A stretch of DNA of 14,171 nt from Friedmanniella sp. (GCA_025964935.1 JAOPXW010000081.1:1-14171), one strand, 5' to 3'; shown: positions 1 to 8,204, counted from the stretch's first letter. Numbers and translations are program-made. Notes: generated by a model not told the origin, from the letters alone.

Positions 1-643
1 CCCGGTCGGCCCCCGCGGCGAGCCCGTCGGCCCCCTGCTGCGCGCTCCGGGTGCCGTCGGCGAGCTGGCCCGCCCCGGTGGCGGCGTCCTGGAGCCCGTT
101 GCGGATCGTGGCCAGGTTGGCGAAGACGGCGTCGAAATAGCTGGCCACGGCCGAGTCGTCGACGGCCCGCGTGATGCTGTTCTGGGCACTGCTGGTGATG
201 CTGCCGATCACGAACCCGTTGGCATCGTTGCGCCGGAGCATGATCCTGGCCCGCTGCGGGTCGTCGCCCTGCCCGCTGACCAGGTTGGCCGAGAAGTCGG
301 CCGGCACGTAGACGGCCAGATAGTAGTCGCCCTCCCGCAGCCCGCGGGTCGCCTCGGCGTCGCTGACGTCGCGCCAGGCGAAGGTGTTCTTCTCGTGCAG
401 GCTGGTCACGAAGTCGGCCCCCGCGGTGATGGTCTCGCCGTTCACTCGTGCGGGCTGGTCGTCGTTCACCACCGCCACCGGGAGCCGGTCGAGGTGGCCG
501 TACGGGTCCCAGTTGGCGGTCAGATACACCGCGCCGTAGAGCAGCGGGATGACCAGCACGAACAGCAGCGAGATCCTGGGGATCCGCCCCCGGAAGCGGC
601 GGAGCTCGTAGCGGGCGAGGCGGGCGGCAGGAACGCGCATCAT
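1..643 (-). CDS. YhgE/Pip family membrane protein, N-terminal part (cut by window edge)
   Basis: Partial gene; about 214 residues are visible before the left edge, while family members usually run to 600 residues or more. The N-terminus has a basic segment, then a hydrophobic helix at about residues 22-42 (ISLLFVLVIPLLYGAVYLTA), followed by the family hallmark WDPYGHLDRLPVAVVNDD, where the extracytoplasmic domain starts. After about residue 180 the chain becomes Ala/Gly-rich with repeated short blocks (GAGQLADGT, GADGLAAGA), as in the periodic stalk of YhgE/Pip (phage infection protein) proteins. The ATG overlaps the stop of the upstream ABC ATPase gene by one base (TGATG), so the two are probably translationally coupled. 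A second ATG follows at 640. The family acts as ABC-2-like export or cell-surface proteins; substrate unknown. Family assignment is strong, function is not. Confidence 0.88.
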   Translation of the reverse strand, partial: MMRVPAARLARYELRRFRGRIPRISLLFVLVIPLLYGAVYLTANWDPYGHLDRLPVAVVNDDQPARVNGETITAGADFVTSLHEKNTFAWRDVSDAEATRGLREGDYYLAVYVPADFSANLVSGQGDDPQRARIMLRRNDANGFVIGSITSSAQNSITRAVDDSAVASYFDAVFANLATIRNGLQDAATGAGQLADGTRSAQQGADGLAAGADR

Positions 644-1353
644 CAGTCTTCTGGGTCGGTGGCGGGGGCGGGCTCGTCGGTGAGCTCCGGCGGGGCGGGG
701 GCGGTGAGGTCGACGACGGTCACCCCGGACGGGAGCGCGGTGGGCTCCAGGGTCGAGACCAGCAGGGCGGGCCCGGTCGCGGCACACCGGGCCAGGGCGG
801 CCAGCAGCCGGCGCTGGTCGGCGACCGGGAGCGACCGGTCGAGGTCGTCGAGGACGACCAGGTCAGCGGGGCGGACCCAGGCCAGGGCCACGGCCAGGGC
901 CGACCGGTCGTACGCGGTCAGCTGGTCGGCCAGCGCGCCCCGCTCGAAGCGGGTCTCCAGCAGGGTCTCGGCCGCGGCGAACCGGCGGTCGGCGGCGCCC
1001 ACCGGCACCCCCTCGACCAGGGCCCGCTCGACGAGCGACTCCCCGACCGTCAGCTGGCCCTCGGGCTGGACGAGGTCGGCGATCCGGGCCACGGCCGTAC
1101 GCCGGCGCAGGGCCACGTCGGCCCGGCGGCGGTCCCGGGTGCCGGCCGCGGGGCGACCGTCGACGGTGAGCGTTCCCGTGGTCCCGGTCATCCGCCCGCA
1201 GAGCGCCAGCAGCAGGGCGGAGCGGCCCGATCCGGCGGGGCCCAGGACGACGGTGACCGCCGCGGCGGCGACCGTCACGGTGACATCGGTGAACACCGCC
1301 CCCTCGGAGCCGACCAGGCTCAGACGGTCGGCGACGAGCAGAGGCGTGCTCAC
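643..1353 (-). CDS. Degenerate ABC transporter ATP-binding protein (YhgE/Pip partner)
   Basis: A 236-residue ABC-type NTPase that overlaps the TetR gene by 4 nt (GTGA) and the YhgE/Pip gene by 1 nt. The fold is recognisable: a P-loop GPAGSGRS at 38-45, a Q-loop-like VQPEGQLTV at 95-103, and a Walker B LVVLDD at 165-170. Nearly every catalytic position deviates. The Walker A Lys is Arg44, the LSGGQ signature is LTAYD (145-149), the catalytic Glu after Walker B is Asp170, and the switch His is Leu202 (STLE). It may bind nucleotide weakly or act structurally. It presumably pairs with the YhgE/Pip protein as an exporter under the adjacent TetR. I chose GTG at 1353 because it makes the 4-nt overlap; a GTG at 1368 would add five residues. 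Neither start has a strong ribosome-binding site. Confidence 0.8.
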   Translation of the reverse strand: MSTPLLVADRLSLVGSEGAVFTDVTVTVAAAAVTVVLGPAGSGRSALLLALCGRMTGTTGTLTVDGRPAAGTRDRRRADVALRRRTAVARIADLVQPEGQLTVGESLVERALVEGVPVGAADRRFAAAETLLETRFERGALADQLTAYDRSALAVALAWVRPADLVVLDDLDRSLPVADQRRLLAALARCAATGPALLVSTLEPTALPSGVTVVDLTAPAPPELTDEPAPATDPED

Positions 1354-1961
1354 CTGATCAGCCCGCACAGCACGTGGGCGAGCTGAGCCTCGATGACCGG
1401 GGCCGGGGTGGTCTCCGGGCTCGCGGCGTGCTCCAGCGCGAGGGTGGAGAGGCAGGTCAGGAGCAGGGTGGCCGCGACGCCGGCGTCGACCCCGGGGGCC
1501 AGCCGTACGCCGTCCAGGGTGAGCAGCCGCCGCTCCAGCTCCTGCCGGCGCCGGGTGAGCAGGGCGCCGTAGACGGCGCGTAGCTCGGGGTCCTTGGCGG
1601 CCAGGGTGCGGAACTCGGCCAGCAGCGAGGGCCAGCGCTCCAGGCGCAGCACGACGCGGGTCAGGCTGGCCGCGGCGAGTGCGGCCGGTCCGGCCCCGCC
1701 GGCGCCCTGCCCGACCGCGGTCAGCGCCTCGGCCAGGGCGGTGCCGACGAGCTCGGTGAACGACTCCGAGAGGACCGCGGCGAAGAGCTCCGGCTTGCCA
1801 CCGAAGTTGGAGTAGACGGCGCCCTTGGTGAAGCCGGCGGCCCGGGCGATGTCGGTGACCGAGACGTCGGCGTAGCCGTGCTCGGCGAAGGCCCGGCCGG
1901 CGGCGACCAGGAGCTGGTCGCGGACGTCGGCACGGCGGGGGCGGAGTCGGGAGAGAGTCAT
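1350..1961 (-). CDS. TetR/AcrR family transcriptional regulator
   Basis: A 203-residue one-domain regulator of normal family length. The N-terminal helix-turn-helix is clear: a helix with LLVAAGRAFAEHGY (17-30), then VTDIARAAGFTKGAVYSNFG at 35-54, followed by KPELFAAVL, the standard TetR linker. The C-terminal ligand-binding half is Ala/Leu-rich and gives no ligand clue. The start is supported by an AAGGA ribosome-binding site 7 nt upstream of the ATG. It is the first gene of a three-gene operon with the ABC ATPase and YhgE/Pip gene, so it most likely represses that operon and itself. Two palindromes of the same class lie directly upstream (1969-1993 and 2006-2020), the nearer one 7 bp from the start codon. 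TetR regulator in front of an ABC/YhgE pair is a recurrent actinobacterial layout. Confidence 0.9.
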   Translation of the reverse strand: MTLSRLRPRRADVRDQLLVAAGRAFAEHGYADVSVTDIARAAGFTKGAVYSNFGGKPELFAAVLSESFTELVGTALAEALTAVGQGAGGAGPAALAAASLTRVVLRLERWPSLLAEFRTLAAKDPELRAVYGALLTRRRQELERRLLTLDGVRLAPGVDAGVAATLLLTCLSTLALEHAASPETTPAPVIEAQLAHVLCGLIR

Positions 1962-1968
1962 GACCGTC

Positions 1969-1993
1969 CTTTCGATACCCAGAGTATCGAAAG
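1969..1993. promoter_or_regulatory. Putative TetR operator 1 (perfect palindrome)
   Basis: The sequence is CTTTCGATAC, a 5-nt spacer CCAGA, then GTATCGAAAG: ten perfectly complementary bases per arm. It begins 7 bp upstream of the TetR start codon and its inner arm includes the AAAG of the ribosome-binding site. Protein bound here would block transcription start or early elongation. Assignment to the TetR protein is inferred from position and symmetry. Confidence 0.65.
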
Positions 1994-2005
1994 CGCCCCG
2001 GCTTG

Positions 2006-2020
2006 CATACTCGGGGTATG
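2006..2020. promoter_or_regulatory. Putative TetR operator 2 (shorter palindrome)
   Basis: CATAC, spacer TCGGG, then GTATG. It shares the ATAC-N5-GTAT core and the 5-nt spacer with the palindrome at 1969-1993. The two centres lie 32 bp apart, about three helical turns, so two dimers could sit on the same DNA face. This supports a two-site operator in front of the TetR operon. Confidence 0.5.
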
Positions 2021-2067
2021 GAAATGGTCGGACAGTATGTGGACGGCCGACCGGGCGAACGGCCCGG

Positions 2068-2988
2068 CTAGCGTCCGAACCGGCGGTACGAGGCGTCGCG
2101 GACCAGGGTGGGCAGCCGGTAGAGGCTCGAGCTGGCCGCGATGTAGAGGTCCCGCCCGTCGGGCCCGCCGAAGCACAGGTTGCCCACGATCTCGGGGACC
2201 GGAATCACCCCGAGCTCGACCCCGTCCGGGCTGAGGACGTGCACCCCGTCGGCGCTGGAGCTCCACAGGTTGCCGTGCTCGTCGACCTTGAACCCGTCCG
2301 GCAGTCCCGCGTCCATCACCGCGAACAGCCGGCCGTTCTTCACCCCCGCCCAGGGGGCGGCCGGGTCCACGTCGTACGCGCGGATGTGGTGGTTGCCCCG
2401 CCCGTCGGTCCGTCGGGCCGCGGAGGTGTCGGAGACGTACAGGAGGCGCTCATCGGGGGAGAAGGCCAGCCCGTTGGGCTCCTCGACGTCGCTCACCACC
2501 ACCCGCAGCTCCCCGGTCCGCGGGTCGAGGCAGAAGACGAACTGGTCGCGGTACTCCCGCTCCCCCGGGTGCCCCTCCTCGACCACGGTGATGCCGTACG
2601 TCGGGTCGCTGAACCAGATGGTCCCGTCGGACCTGACGACCACGTCGTTGGGGCTGTTCAGCCGGTGGCCCCGGTAGCGGTCGACCAGGATCTCGGTGCT
2701 GCCGTCCGGGTTCTCGACCTCGACCGCCCGCCGCCCGTGGGAGCACTGGACCACCCGACCGTCCGGCAGCAGGGCGCGCCCGTTGGTGAACTCGACCTCG
2801 CTCCGGTGCACGGAGGTGACGCCGGTGACCGGGTCGTAGGCCATGATCCGGTCCCCGGGGATGTCGCTCCACCGCAGCCGGCCGGCCGCCGGGACCCACA
2901 GCGGCCCCTCGGACCAGACACACCCGTCGGCCACCTTGCGGGGCTGCACCCCGCCCGCCACCAGGCCGGCCAGTCCGCTCTCGCCCAT
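2068..2988 (-). CDS. SMP-30/gluconolactonase/LRE family protein
   Basis: A 306-residue six-bladed beta-propeller lactonase-type protein. The family motifs are in order: CVWSEGPLW at 23-31 with the metal-ligand Glu27, RLNSPNDVVV at 109-118, IWFSDPTYGI at 124-133, EEPNGLAFSPD at 169-179 with ligand Asn172, and LPDGFKVDEHGNLW from 229 with ligand Asp231. All three expected divalent-metal ligands are therefore present, so it is probably active on a sugar lactone or another lactone ester; the substrate cannot be read off. I chose ATG 2988 because GGAGGAG lies 7 nt upstream; the ORF is open to 3036 but the extra 16 residues carry no family similarity. No signal peptide is seen, so it is cytoplasmic. 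It stands alone on the minus strand, about 105 bp from the TetR operon start. Confidence 0.9.
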   Translation of the reverse strand: MGESGLAGLVAGGVQPRKVADGCVWSEGPLWVPAAGRLRWSDIPGDRIMAYDPVTGVTSVHRSEVEFTNGRALLPDGRVVQCSHGRRAVEVENPDGSTEILVDRYRGHRLNSPNDVVVRSDGTIWFSDPTYGITVVEEGHPGEREYRDQFVFCLDPRTGELRVVVSDVEEPNGLAFSPDERLLYVSDTSAARRTDGRGNHHIRAYDVDPAAPWAGVKNGRLFAVMDAGLPDGFKVDEHGNLWSSSADGVHVLSPDGVELGVIPVPEIVGNLCFGGPDGRDLYIAASSSLYRLPTLVRDASYRRFGR

Positions 2989-3087
2989 CGTCGTCTCCTC
3001 CATCGGGGCGCAGAAGCGCCGGGTCGAGCCGGGCACCGCACTCCTACGCGGGCCGACGAGCGGTCCCAGTCTGCCGTGAGCCGTCGA

Positions 3088-3867
<780 letters not shown>

Positions 3868-3883
3868 CTACCGTTACCTTCGT

Positions 3884-3899
3884 ATACCCCCCGGGGTAT
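3884..3899. promoter_or_regulatory. CsoR/CstR-type operator for the persulfide dioxygenase operon
   Basis: ATACCCC-CC-GGGGTAT, a perfect palindrome with 7-bp arms. It lies 17 bp upstream of the dioxygenase start codon and just ahead of its AGGAG ribosome-binding site (3908-3912). It is one base longer than the box at 3796-3810, which may give different affinity. No clear -35/-10 pair could be assigned for the rightward transcript. Confidence 0.8.
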
Positions 3900-3916
3900 C
3901 TGACGAGAGGAGACCC

Positions 3917-5335
3917 ATGATCGCCATGACCCACCCGAGCACGGCGCAGACGAGCGTGACCACCCCCACGATCATCCCGATCGAGACACCGACGCTGGGC
4001 GACCGCAGCTATCTGGCCCACGACGGCGAGGTCGCCCTGGTCGTCGACCCGCAGCGCGACATCGACCGCGTCCTCGAGCTGGCCTCGGCGGAGGGTGTGC
4101 GGATCACCCACGTCTTCGAGACCCACATCCACAACGACTACGTCACGGGCGGGCTGGCCCTGGCGCGTCACACCGGGGCCGCCTACGTCGTCAACGGCGC
4201 CGATGATGTGGCGTACGACCGGACCCCGATCTCGGACGGAGACGTCGTCGAAGTCGGCCCGTCCCTCCGCGTCCGGGCCATTGCCACGCCGGGACACACC
4301 TTCACCCACCTGTCCTACGCGCTGACCGCAGCCGGGGAGCCGGTCGCGGTGTTCACCGGTGGGTCCCTGCTGTTCGGGGCGACCGGGCGACCGGACCTGC
4401 TCGGACAGGAGCACACGCACGACCTGGTCCACGCTCAGTACCACTCGGCCCAGCGCCTGGCCGACGAGCTCCCGGACACCACCGAGGTGCTGCCCACCCA
4501 CGGTTTCGGCAGCTTCTGCTCCGCCACCCAGTCCGAGGCCACCGACTCCACCATCGGCCAGGAGAAGCGGAGCAACCCGGTCCTGACCTCATCGGAGCAG
4601 GACTACGTCGACGCACTCCTGGACGGCCTCGACGCCTACCCGGCCTACTACGTCCACATGGCCCCCGCCAACAGCGCCGGCCCGCCCGCCCCCGACCTCA
4701 GCCTGCCCGCTCAGGCGCAGCCGGCCGAGCTGCGCCGACGCATCGAGGCCGGCGAGTGGGTGGTCGACCTGAGGACCCGAACCGTCTTCGCCACCGGACA
4801 CGTGCCCGGCAGCCTGAACTTCGGCCTGGACGGCGGCTTCGCGACCTACTTCGGCTGGCTGATCGAGTGGGGCACCCCGCTCACCCTGCTCGGCGAGACC
4901 GAAGCCGACGTCACCGCTGCCCAGCGCGAGCTGGTCCGGATCGGGATCGACCGTCCCGCTGCCGCTGCGGCCGGCGGACCCCGGGACTGGACGGACCAAC
5001 CGCTGGCGTCGTTCCCGCGCGCCACGTTTGCCGACCTCGACCAGGTTCGGCACCACCGTGACGTCGTCATCCTCGATGTGCGCCGGACCGCCGAGTTCGC
5101 CGCCGCCCGGATCGAAGGCGCCCTTCACATCCCCTTGCACGAGCTGCCCAAGCGACTGGACGAGGTTCCCGACGCCGAGGTGTGGGTGCACTGCGCCGGG
5201 GGCTACCGCGCCTCCGTCGCCGCATCGTTCCTCTCGGCCGCCCACAGGAAGCTCGTCGCCATCGACGACTCCTTCAGCAACGCCGAGGCCACCGGACTGC
5301 ACCTGCTGACCGACGACATCGAGGTGACCCGATGA
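3917..5335 (+). CDS. CstB-like MBL-fold persulfide dioxygenase-rhodanese fusion
   Basis: A 472-residue three-domain protein. Residues 20-205 are a metallo-beta-lactamase fold of the ETHE1/persulfide dioxygenase type: THIHNDYVTGG with H70, H72 and D74, TPGHTFTHLSY with H127, and LPTHGFGSFC with H195. Residues about 265-360 are a rhodanese-like domain without a catalytic Cys (VVDLRTRTVFATGHVPGSLN). Residues about 372-465 are an active rhodanese with loop HCAGGYRAS and Cys426. The layout matches CstB, which oxidises low-molecular-weight persulfides and releases thiosulfate. Two oddities: Y75 replaces the His of HxHxDH, and the usual TGD Fe-ligand Asp reads TGG (Gly149), which I also recall from actinobacterial relatives. 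AGGAG 4 nt upstream supports the ATG at 3917. It is the first gene of the rightward operon and overlaps the next gene by 4 nt (ATGA). Confidence 0.88.
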   Translation: MIAMTHPSTAQTSVTTPTIIPIETPTLGDRSYLAHDGEVALVVDPQRDIDRVLELASAEGVRITHVFETHIHNDYVTGGLALARHTGAAYVVNGADDVAYDRTPISDGDVVEVGPSLRVRAIATPGHTFTHLSYALTAAGEPVAVFTGGSLLFGATGRPDLLGQEHTHDLVHAQYHSAQRLADELPDTTEVLPTHGFGSFCSATQSEATDSTIGQEKRSNPVLTSSEQDYVDALLDGLDAYPAYYVHMAPANSAGPPAPDLSLPAQAQPAELRRRIEAGEWVVDLRTRTVFATGHVPGSLNFGLDGGFATYFGWLIEWGTPLTLLGETEADVTAAQRELVRIGIDRPAAAAAGGPRDWTDQPLASFPRATFADLDQVRHHRDVVILDVRRTAEFAAARIEGALHIPLHELPKRLDEVPDAEVWVHCAGGYRASVAASFLSAAHRKLVAIDDSFSNAEATGLHLLTDDIEVTR

Positions 5336-5703
5336 TCGGGCGACTGATCGCGGCGTGGTTCCGCCGGACCCCTCCGGCCGTGACGCCCGCGAACGCCGAC
5401 AAGGTGACCCGACACGGCCCCGCCGTCCTGATCGACGTCCGTGAGTCGCGGGAGTGGCGGGCGGGCCACGCGCCGCAGGCCCGCCACCTCCCTCTGGGTC
5501 AGCTCGGGTCCCGGCTCGCAGAGCTGCCCCGAGACCGTCAGATCATCACCGTCTGCCGGTCCGGCCGACGCTCCGCCGTAGCCGCTCAGCAGCTCGCCTC
5601 CCGGGGATACCAGGTCGCCAACCTCGTCGGGGGCATGGCCGCCTGGTCCGCGTCCGGGTTGCCCGTTGTCACGACCGGCAAACGCGCCGGTCAGATCCTG
5701 TGA
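5332..5703 (+). CDS. Single-domain rhodanese sulfurtransferase
   Basis: A 123-residue rhodanese domain with AVLIDVRESREWRAGHAPQA (31-50) and the active-site loop CRSGRRS with Cys75, followed by VANLVGGMAAWSASGLPV, the typical rhodanese C-terminus. It would carry sulfane sulfur on Cys75 between thiosulfate or persulfides and acceptor thiols. The first dozen residues (MIGRLIAAWFRR) are amphipathic and not long enough for a clear membrane anchor. The ATG overlaps the previous stop by 4 nt (ATGA), so translation is likely coupled to the dioxygenase gene; no separate strong ribosome-binding site is needed. It also overlaps a possible GTG of the next gene by 4 nt. Confidence 0.9.
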   Translation: MIGRLIAAWFRRTPPAVTPANADKVTRHGPAVLIDVRESREWRAGHAPQARHLPLGQLGSRLAELPRDRQIITVCRSGRRSAVAAQQLASRGYQVANLVGGMAAWSASGLPVVTTGKRAGQIL

Positions 5704-5741
5704 CCCTCACCGCCCGCACCGCCCCCCGCAAGGAGAAGTTC

Positions 5742-6332
5742 GTGCCCAGCAGCACCCCCACCCAGGTCGATGCCCCCACCGTGATGAACTGGCTCGCCGC
5801 GGACCCCGACGCGGTCACCGTCCTCGACGTCCGCAGCCCGGCCGAGTTCGAGACCCGCCACATCACCGGGTCCTACAACCTCCCGTTGCACCTGATCGGT
5901 GAGCACGCCAGCGCCCTGGCGGCCCGCCTCGACCGCAAGGTCGTGCTGGTCTGCCAGTCAGGCCTTCGTGCCGATCAGGCGCGTCAGCGCCTGGCGGGCA
6001 CCGGCATGAGCAACCTGCACGTGCTGGCCGCCGGCGTCCCCGGCTACGCCGCCGCCGGCGGTTCGGTCGTGGAGGGGCGACGCCGCTGGTCGATGGAGCG
6101 CCAGGTCCGCCTCGCGGCCGGTGGCCTTGTCCTCGCCGGCGTCCTCGCGAGTCGCATCGCCCCCCGGGCCGTCCTGCTCGCCGCGGGCATCGGAGCCGGC
6201 CTGACCGCCTCGGCCCTCACCGACACCTGCACCATGGGCCGCCTGCTGGGGGCCCTGCCGTACAACCGCAGCCCGCGGACCGACGCCCAGCAGCTCCTGG
6301 ACCGGTTGCCGACCGCGACCCCGTCGCCCTGA
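5742..6332 (+). CDS. Rhodanese-DUF2892 membrane protein
   Basis: A 196-residue protein. Residues 8-105 form a rhodanese domain (VTVLDVRSPAEFETRHITGS at 25-44) with active loop CQSGLRADQ and Cys71. Residues about 115-185 match the DUF2892 inner-membrane domain: the WSMERQVRLAAGGLVLAGVL entry, two hydrophobic helices, then LTDTCTMGRLLGALPYNR, the family signature with a conserved Cys. It would hold a sulfurtransferase at the membrane, close to the SafE exporter. I chose GTG 5742 because AAGGAG lies 6 nt upstream; a GTG at 5700 overlapping the previous stop (GTGA) is also in frame and would add 14 residues. It is the third gene of the rightward sulfur operon. Confidence 0.88.
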   Translation: MPSSTPTQVDAPTVMNWLAADPDAVTVLDVRSPAEFETRHITGSYNLPLHLIGEHASALAARLDRKVVLVCQSGLRADQARQRLAGTGMSNLHVLAAGVPGYAAAGGSVVEGRRRWSMERQVRLAAGGLVLAGVLASRIAPRAVLLAAGIGAGLTASALTDTCTMGRLLGALPYNRSPRTDAQQLLDRLPTATPSP

Positions 6333-6346
6333 GCGGCACCCTGCTC

Positions 6347-7108
6347 GTGGCCCTGGGCCTCGGACTGCTGATCGGTGCCCTGCTCGGGCTGCTCGGCGGG
6401 GGCGGGTCCATCCTCGCGGTGCCCGGCCTCGTCTACGGGGTGGGCCTCCCGCTGGCCGAGGCCGTCCCCACCTCGCTGCTCGTCGTCGGCGTCTCCTCGG
6501 CGGCCGCCGTCCTCCCCCGGCTCCGGCAGGTGCAGTGGCGCCTCGCCGCCATCTTCGGGGCCACGGGCGCGGCGGCGGCGTTCGCCGGCACCGCGATCAA
6601 CCGGCTGCTCGACCCGTCGCTGGTGCTCCTGGGGTTCGCTGCCGTGATGGTCGCCGCCGCGCTCCGCATGCTGCGCAGCTCCGACGACGTCGGAGGCTCC
6701 TGCGCCCTCCCCGGCGGCGGCGTCAACTGGCGCAGCTGCCTGCCCAAAGCCGCCGCTTCCGGTGTCGTGGTCGGTTTCCTCACCGGGCTGTTCGGCGTCG
6801 GGGGCGGGTTCCTCATCGTCCCCGCTCTCACGGTGCTCCTCGGCCTCCCCATGGCCACCGCCGCCGCCACCTCACTCGTCGTGATCGTGCTGAACTCCGC
6901 CGCGGCCTTCACCGCCCACCTCGGCACCGCGACGATCAGCCCCGCCGTCGCGGTGGCCTTCACCGCGGCCGCCGTCCTCGGCTCTCTCGTCGCCGCCCGG
7001 ATCGCTCCGCGACTCCCCGGCCGGCGACTCCGGCGGTGGTTCGCGTACCTCGTGCTGGCGGTCGCGGGCTACGTCACCCTCCAGGCCTCGACGGCGTTGC
7101 TCCGCTAG
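6347..7108 (+). CDS. TauE/SafE family sulfite/sulfonate exporter
   Basis: A 253-residue polytopic membrane protein with the internal duplication typical of TauE/SafE (DUF81). The first half has LIGALLGLLGGGGSILAVP (8-26) followed by AVPTSLLVVG. The second half repeats this as GFLTGLFGVGGGFLIVPALT followed by AAATSLVVIV. About seven or eight hydrophobic helices are visible, and a hydrophilic loop with two Cys lies mid-chain (GGSCALPGGGVNWRSC). In cst-type loci the TauE protein is thought to export sulfite made by persulfide oxidation. It starts 14 nt after the previous stop, at a GTG without a clear ribosome-binding site, so translation probably depends on coupling. It is the last gene of the operon and converges on the LacI gene 40 bp away; I see no convincing terminator in that gap. 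Confidence 0.88.
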   Translation: MALGLGLLIGALLGLLGGGGSILAVPGLVYGVGLPLAEAVPTSLLVVGVSSAAAVLPRLRQVQWRLAAIFGATGAAAAFAGTAINRLLDPSLVLLGFAAVMVAAALRMLRSSDDVGGSCALPGGGVNWRSCLPKAAASGVVVGFLTGLFGVGGGFLIVPALTVLLGLPMATAAATSLVVIVLNSAAAFTAHLGTATISPAVAVAFTAAAVLGSLVAARIAPRLPGRRLRRWFAYLVLAVAGYVTLQASTALLR

Positions 7109-7148
7109 GTCGGGGCCCCGGTGCGAGCCGCTGTCCCCGCCCCGGCGG

Positions 7149-8204
7149 TCAGGACGACCGGCGGACCAGCAGCCGCAGCTCGTCCTCGGGCCCGGACGGG
7201 AGGCTGCGCCGATCCGCCTCGAGAGGGCCGATCGCCCCGCCGGCGAGCACGGCGGCGACGCGGGCCGCGGCGCGGTCGAACCTCACCGCCACCGTGGTCA
7301 GCGCCGGCTGCACGAGCCGGCTGAGGACGGTGTCGTCGACGCCGACCACGCCCAGCTCGGCGGGGACGGCCAGCCCCGTACGCGCGGCCGACCCGAGCAC
7401 GGCGACGGCCAGCTCGTCGTTGTAGGCGCACAGCCCGTCCACCCCCGCGGCCCGCCACCGGGCCAGGGCCCGGTCGGCGGCCTCGGGCTCGGTCGGCACC
7501 TCGACCACCACCGGTTCGGCCAGCCCGCGCTCCCGGCAGACGTCCCGTACGCCCTGCAGCCGGGGACGCGCGAAGGTCCCCACCCGCGGGTCGTCGGGGT
7601 AGGCGTACCCCAGCCGGGTCCGGCCCCGCTCCCACAGGTGCTCGGCCTGCCGCCGCCCGATCCGTACACCGCCGGCCCCCAGCCCGCCCGCCCCGAGCTC
7701 GCCGGTGGGGTCGTTGGCGTTGACCACCCGGACCCCGGCGGCGGCCAGCGCGGCCGTGTCCGCCGCGGGCAGGTCGTCCAGGACGAGGACCACGGCCGGG
7801 GTGATGGCCTTCCAGGTCTCGGCCAGCGACCGGCTGGCCGCGGACCGGTGGTGGGTCACGAAGGTGTAGCCGTGGCCCTCCAGCCGCACCGACAGGGCGT
7901 CCAGCAGCGCCAGCACCGAGGGACCCACGGGCCAGTCCGGCATCAGGCAGAGCACGATGTCGGAGCGACCCGAGCGCAGGCTCCGGGCCGCCGCGGACGG
8001 GGTGTAGCCGAGCCGAGCCGCCGCGTCGCGGACCCGCTGCCGGGTGACCTCCGGGATCTTCTGGTGCGGCACGTCGTTGAGGACGTAGCCGACGGTCGCC
8101 CGCGAGAGCCCCGCCTCCCGGGCCACGTCGGCGCTGGTGGCCCGCCGCGGCCGGGTGCCCGGCGCGGGGACCGGCGCCGGGGTGCTCTCGGGCGGGGACG
8201 ACAT
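7149..8204 (-). CDS. LacI family transcriptional regulator
   Basis: A 351-residue repressor. An unusual Pro/Ala-rich tail of about 20 residues precedes the LacI helix-turn-helix (SADVAREAGLSRATVGYVLN) and the hinge region with [20 protein letters not shown]. The periplasmic-binding-protein-like sugar domain follows, with VGYAYPDD-type strands, DGLCAYNDELAVAVL and LGVVGVDDTVLSRLVQPALTTV, all standard for the family. I chose ATG 8204 because AGGAGG lies 5 nt upstream; the frame is open 16 codons further. It is divergent from the GH3 beta-glucosidase gene, and the palindrome at 8259-8274 lies between them, so it most likely represses that gene and perhaps itself, with relief by a glucoside or oligosaccharide. 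The effector sugar cannot be told from the sequence. Confidence 0.92.
   Translation of the reverse strand: MSSPPESTPAPVPAPGTRPRRATSADVAREAGLSRATVGYVLNDVPHQKIPEVTRQRVRDAAARLGYTPSAAARSLRSGRSDIVLCLMPDWPVGPSVLALLDALSVRLEGHGYTFVTHHRSAASRSLAETWKAITPAVVLVLDDLPAADTAALAAAGVRVVNANDPTGELGAGGLGAGGVRIGRRQAEHLWERGRTRLGYAYPDDPRVGTFARPRLQGVRDVCRERGLAEPVVVEVPTEPEAADRALARWRAAGVDGLCAYNDELAVAVLGSAARTGLAVPAELGVVGVDDTVLSRLVQPALTTVAVRFDRAAARVAAVLAGGAIGPLEADRRSLPSGPEDELRLLVRRSS

Noticed and set aside
2006..2020. Reading CATAC-TCGGG-GTATG as a third CstR-type box
   Set aside because: It lacks the paired C-tract/G-tract arms of the boxes at 3796 and 3884, and shares core and spacer length with the TetR palindrome next to it.
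5700..5741. GTG at 5700 as the start of the rhodanese-DUF2892 gene
   Set aside because: The GTGA overlap is attractive, but AAGGAG lies 6 nt ahead of GTG 5742, and the extra 14 residues add no recognisable family sequence. It remains possible.
7109..7148. GC-rich inverted repeats between SafE and lacI as a terminator
   Set aside because: CGGGGC/GCCCCG pairs are short and could occur by chance in this composition; no clear stem-loop of terminator quality was found.
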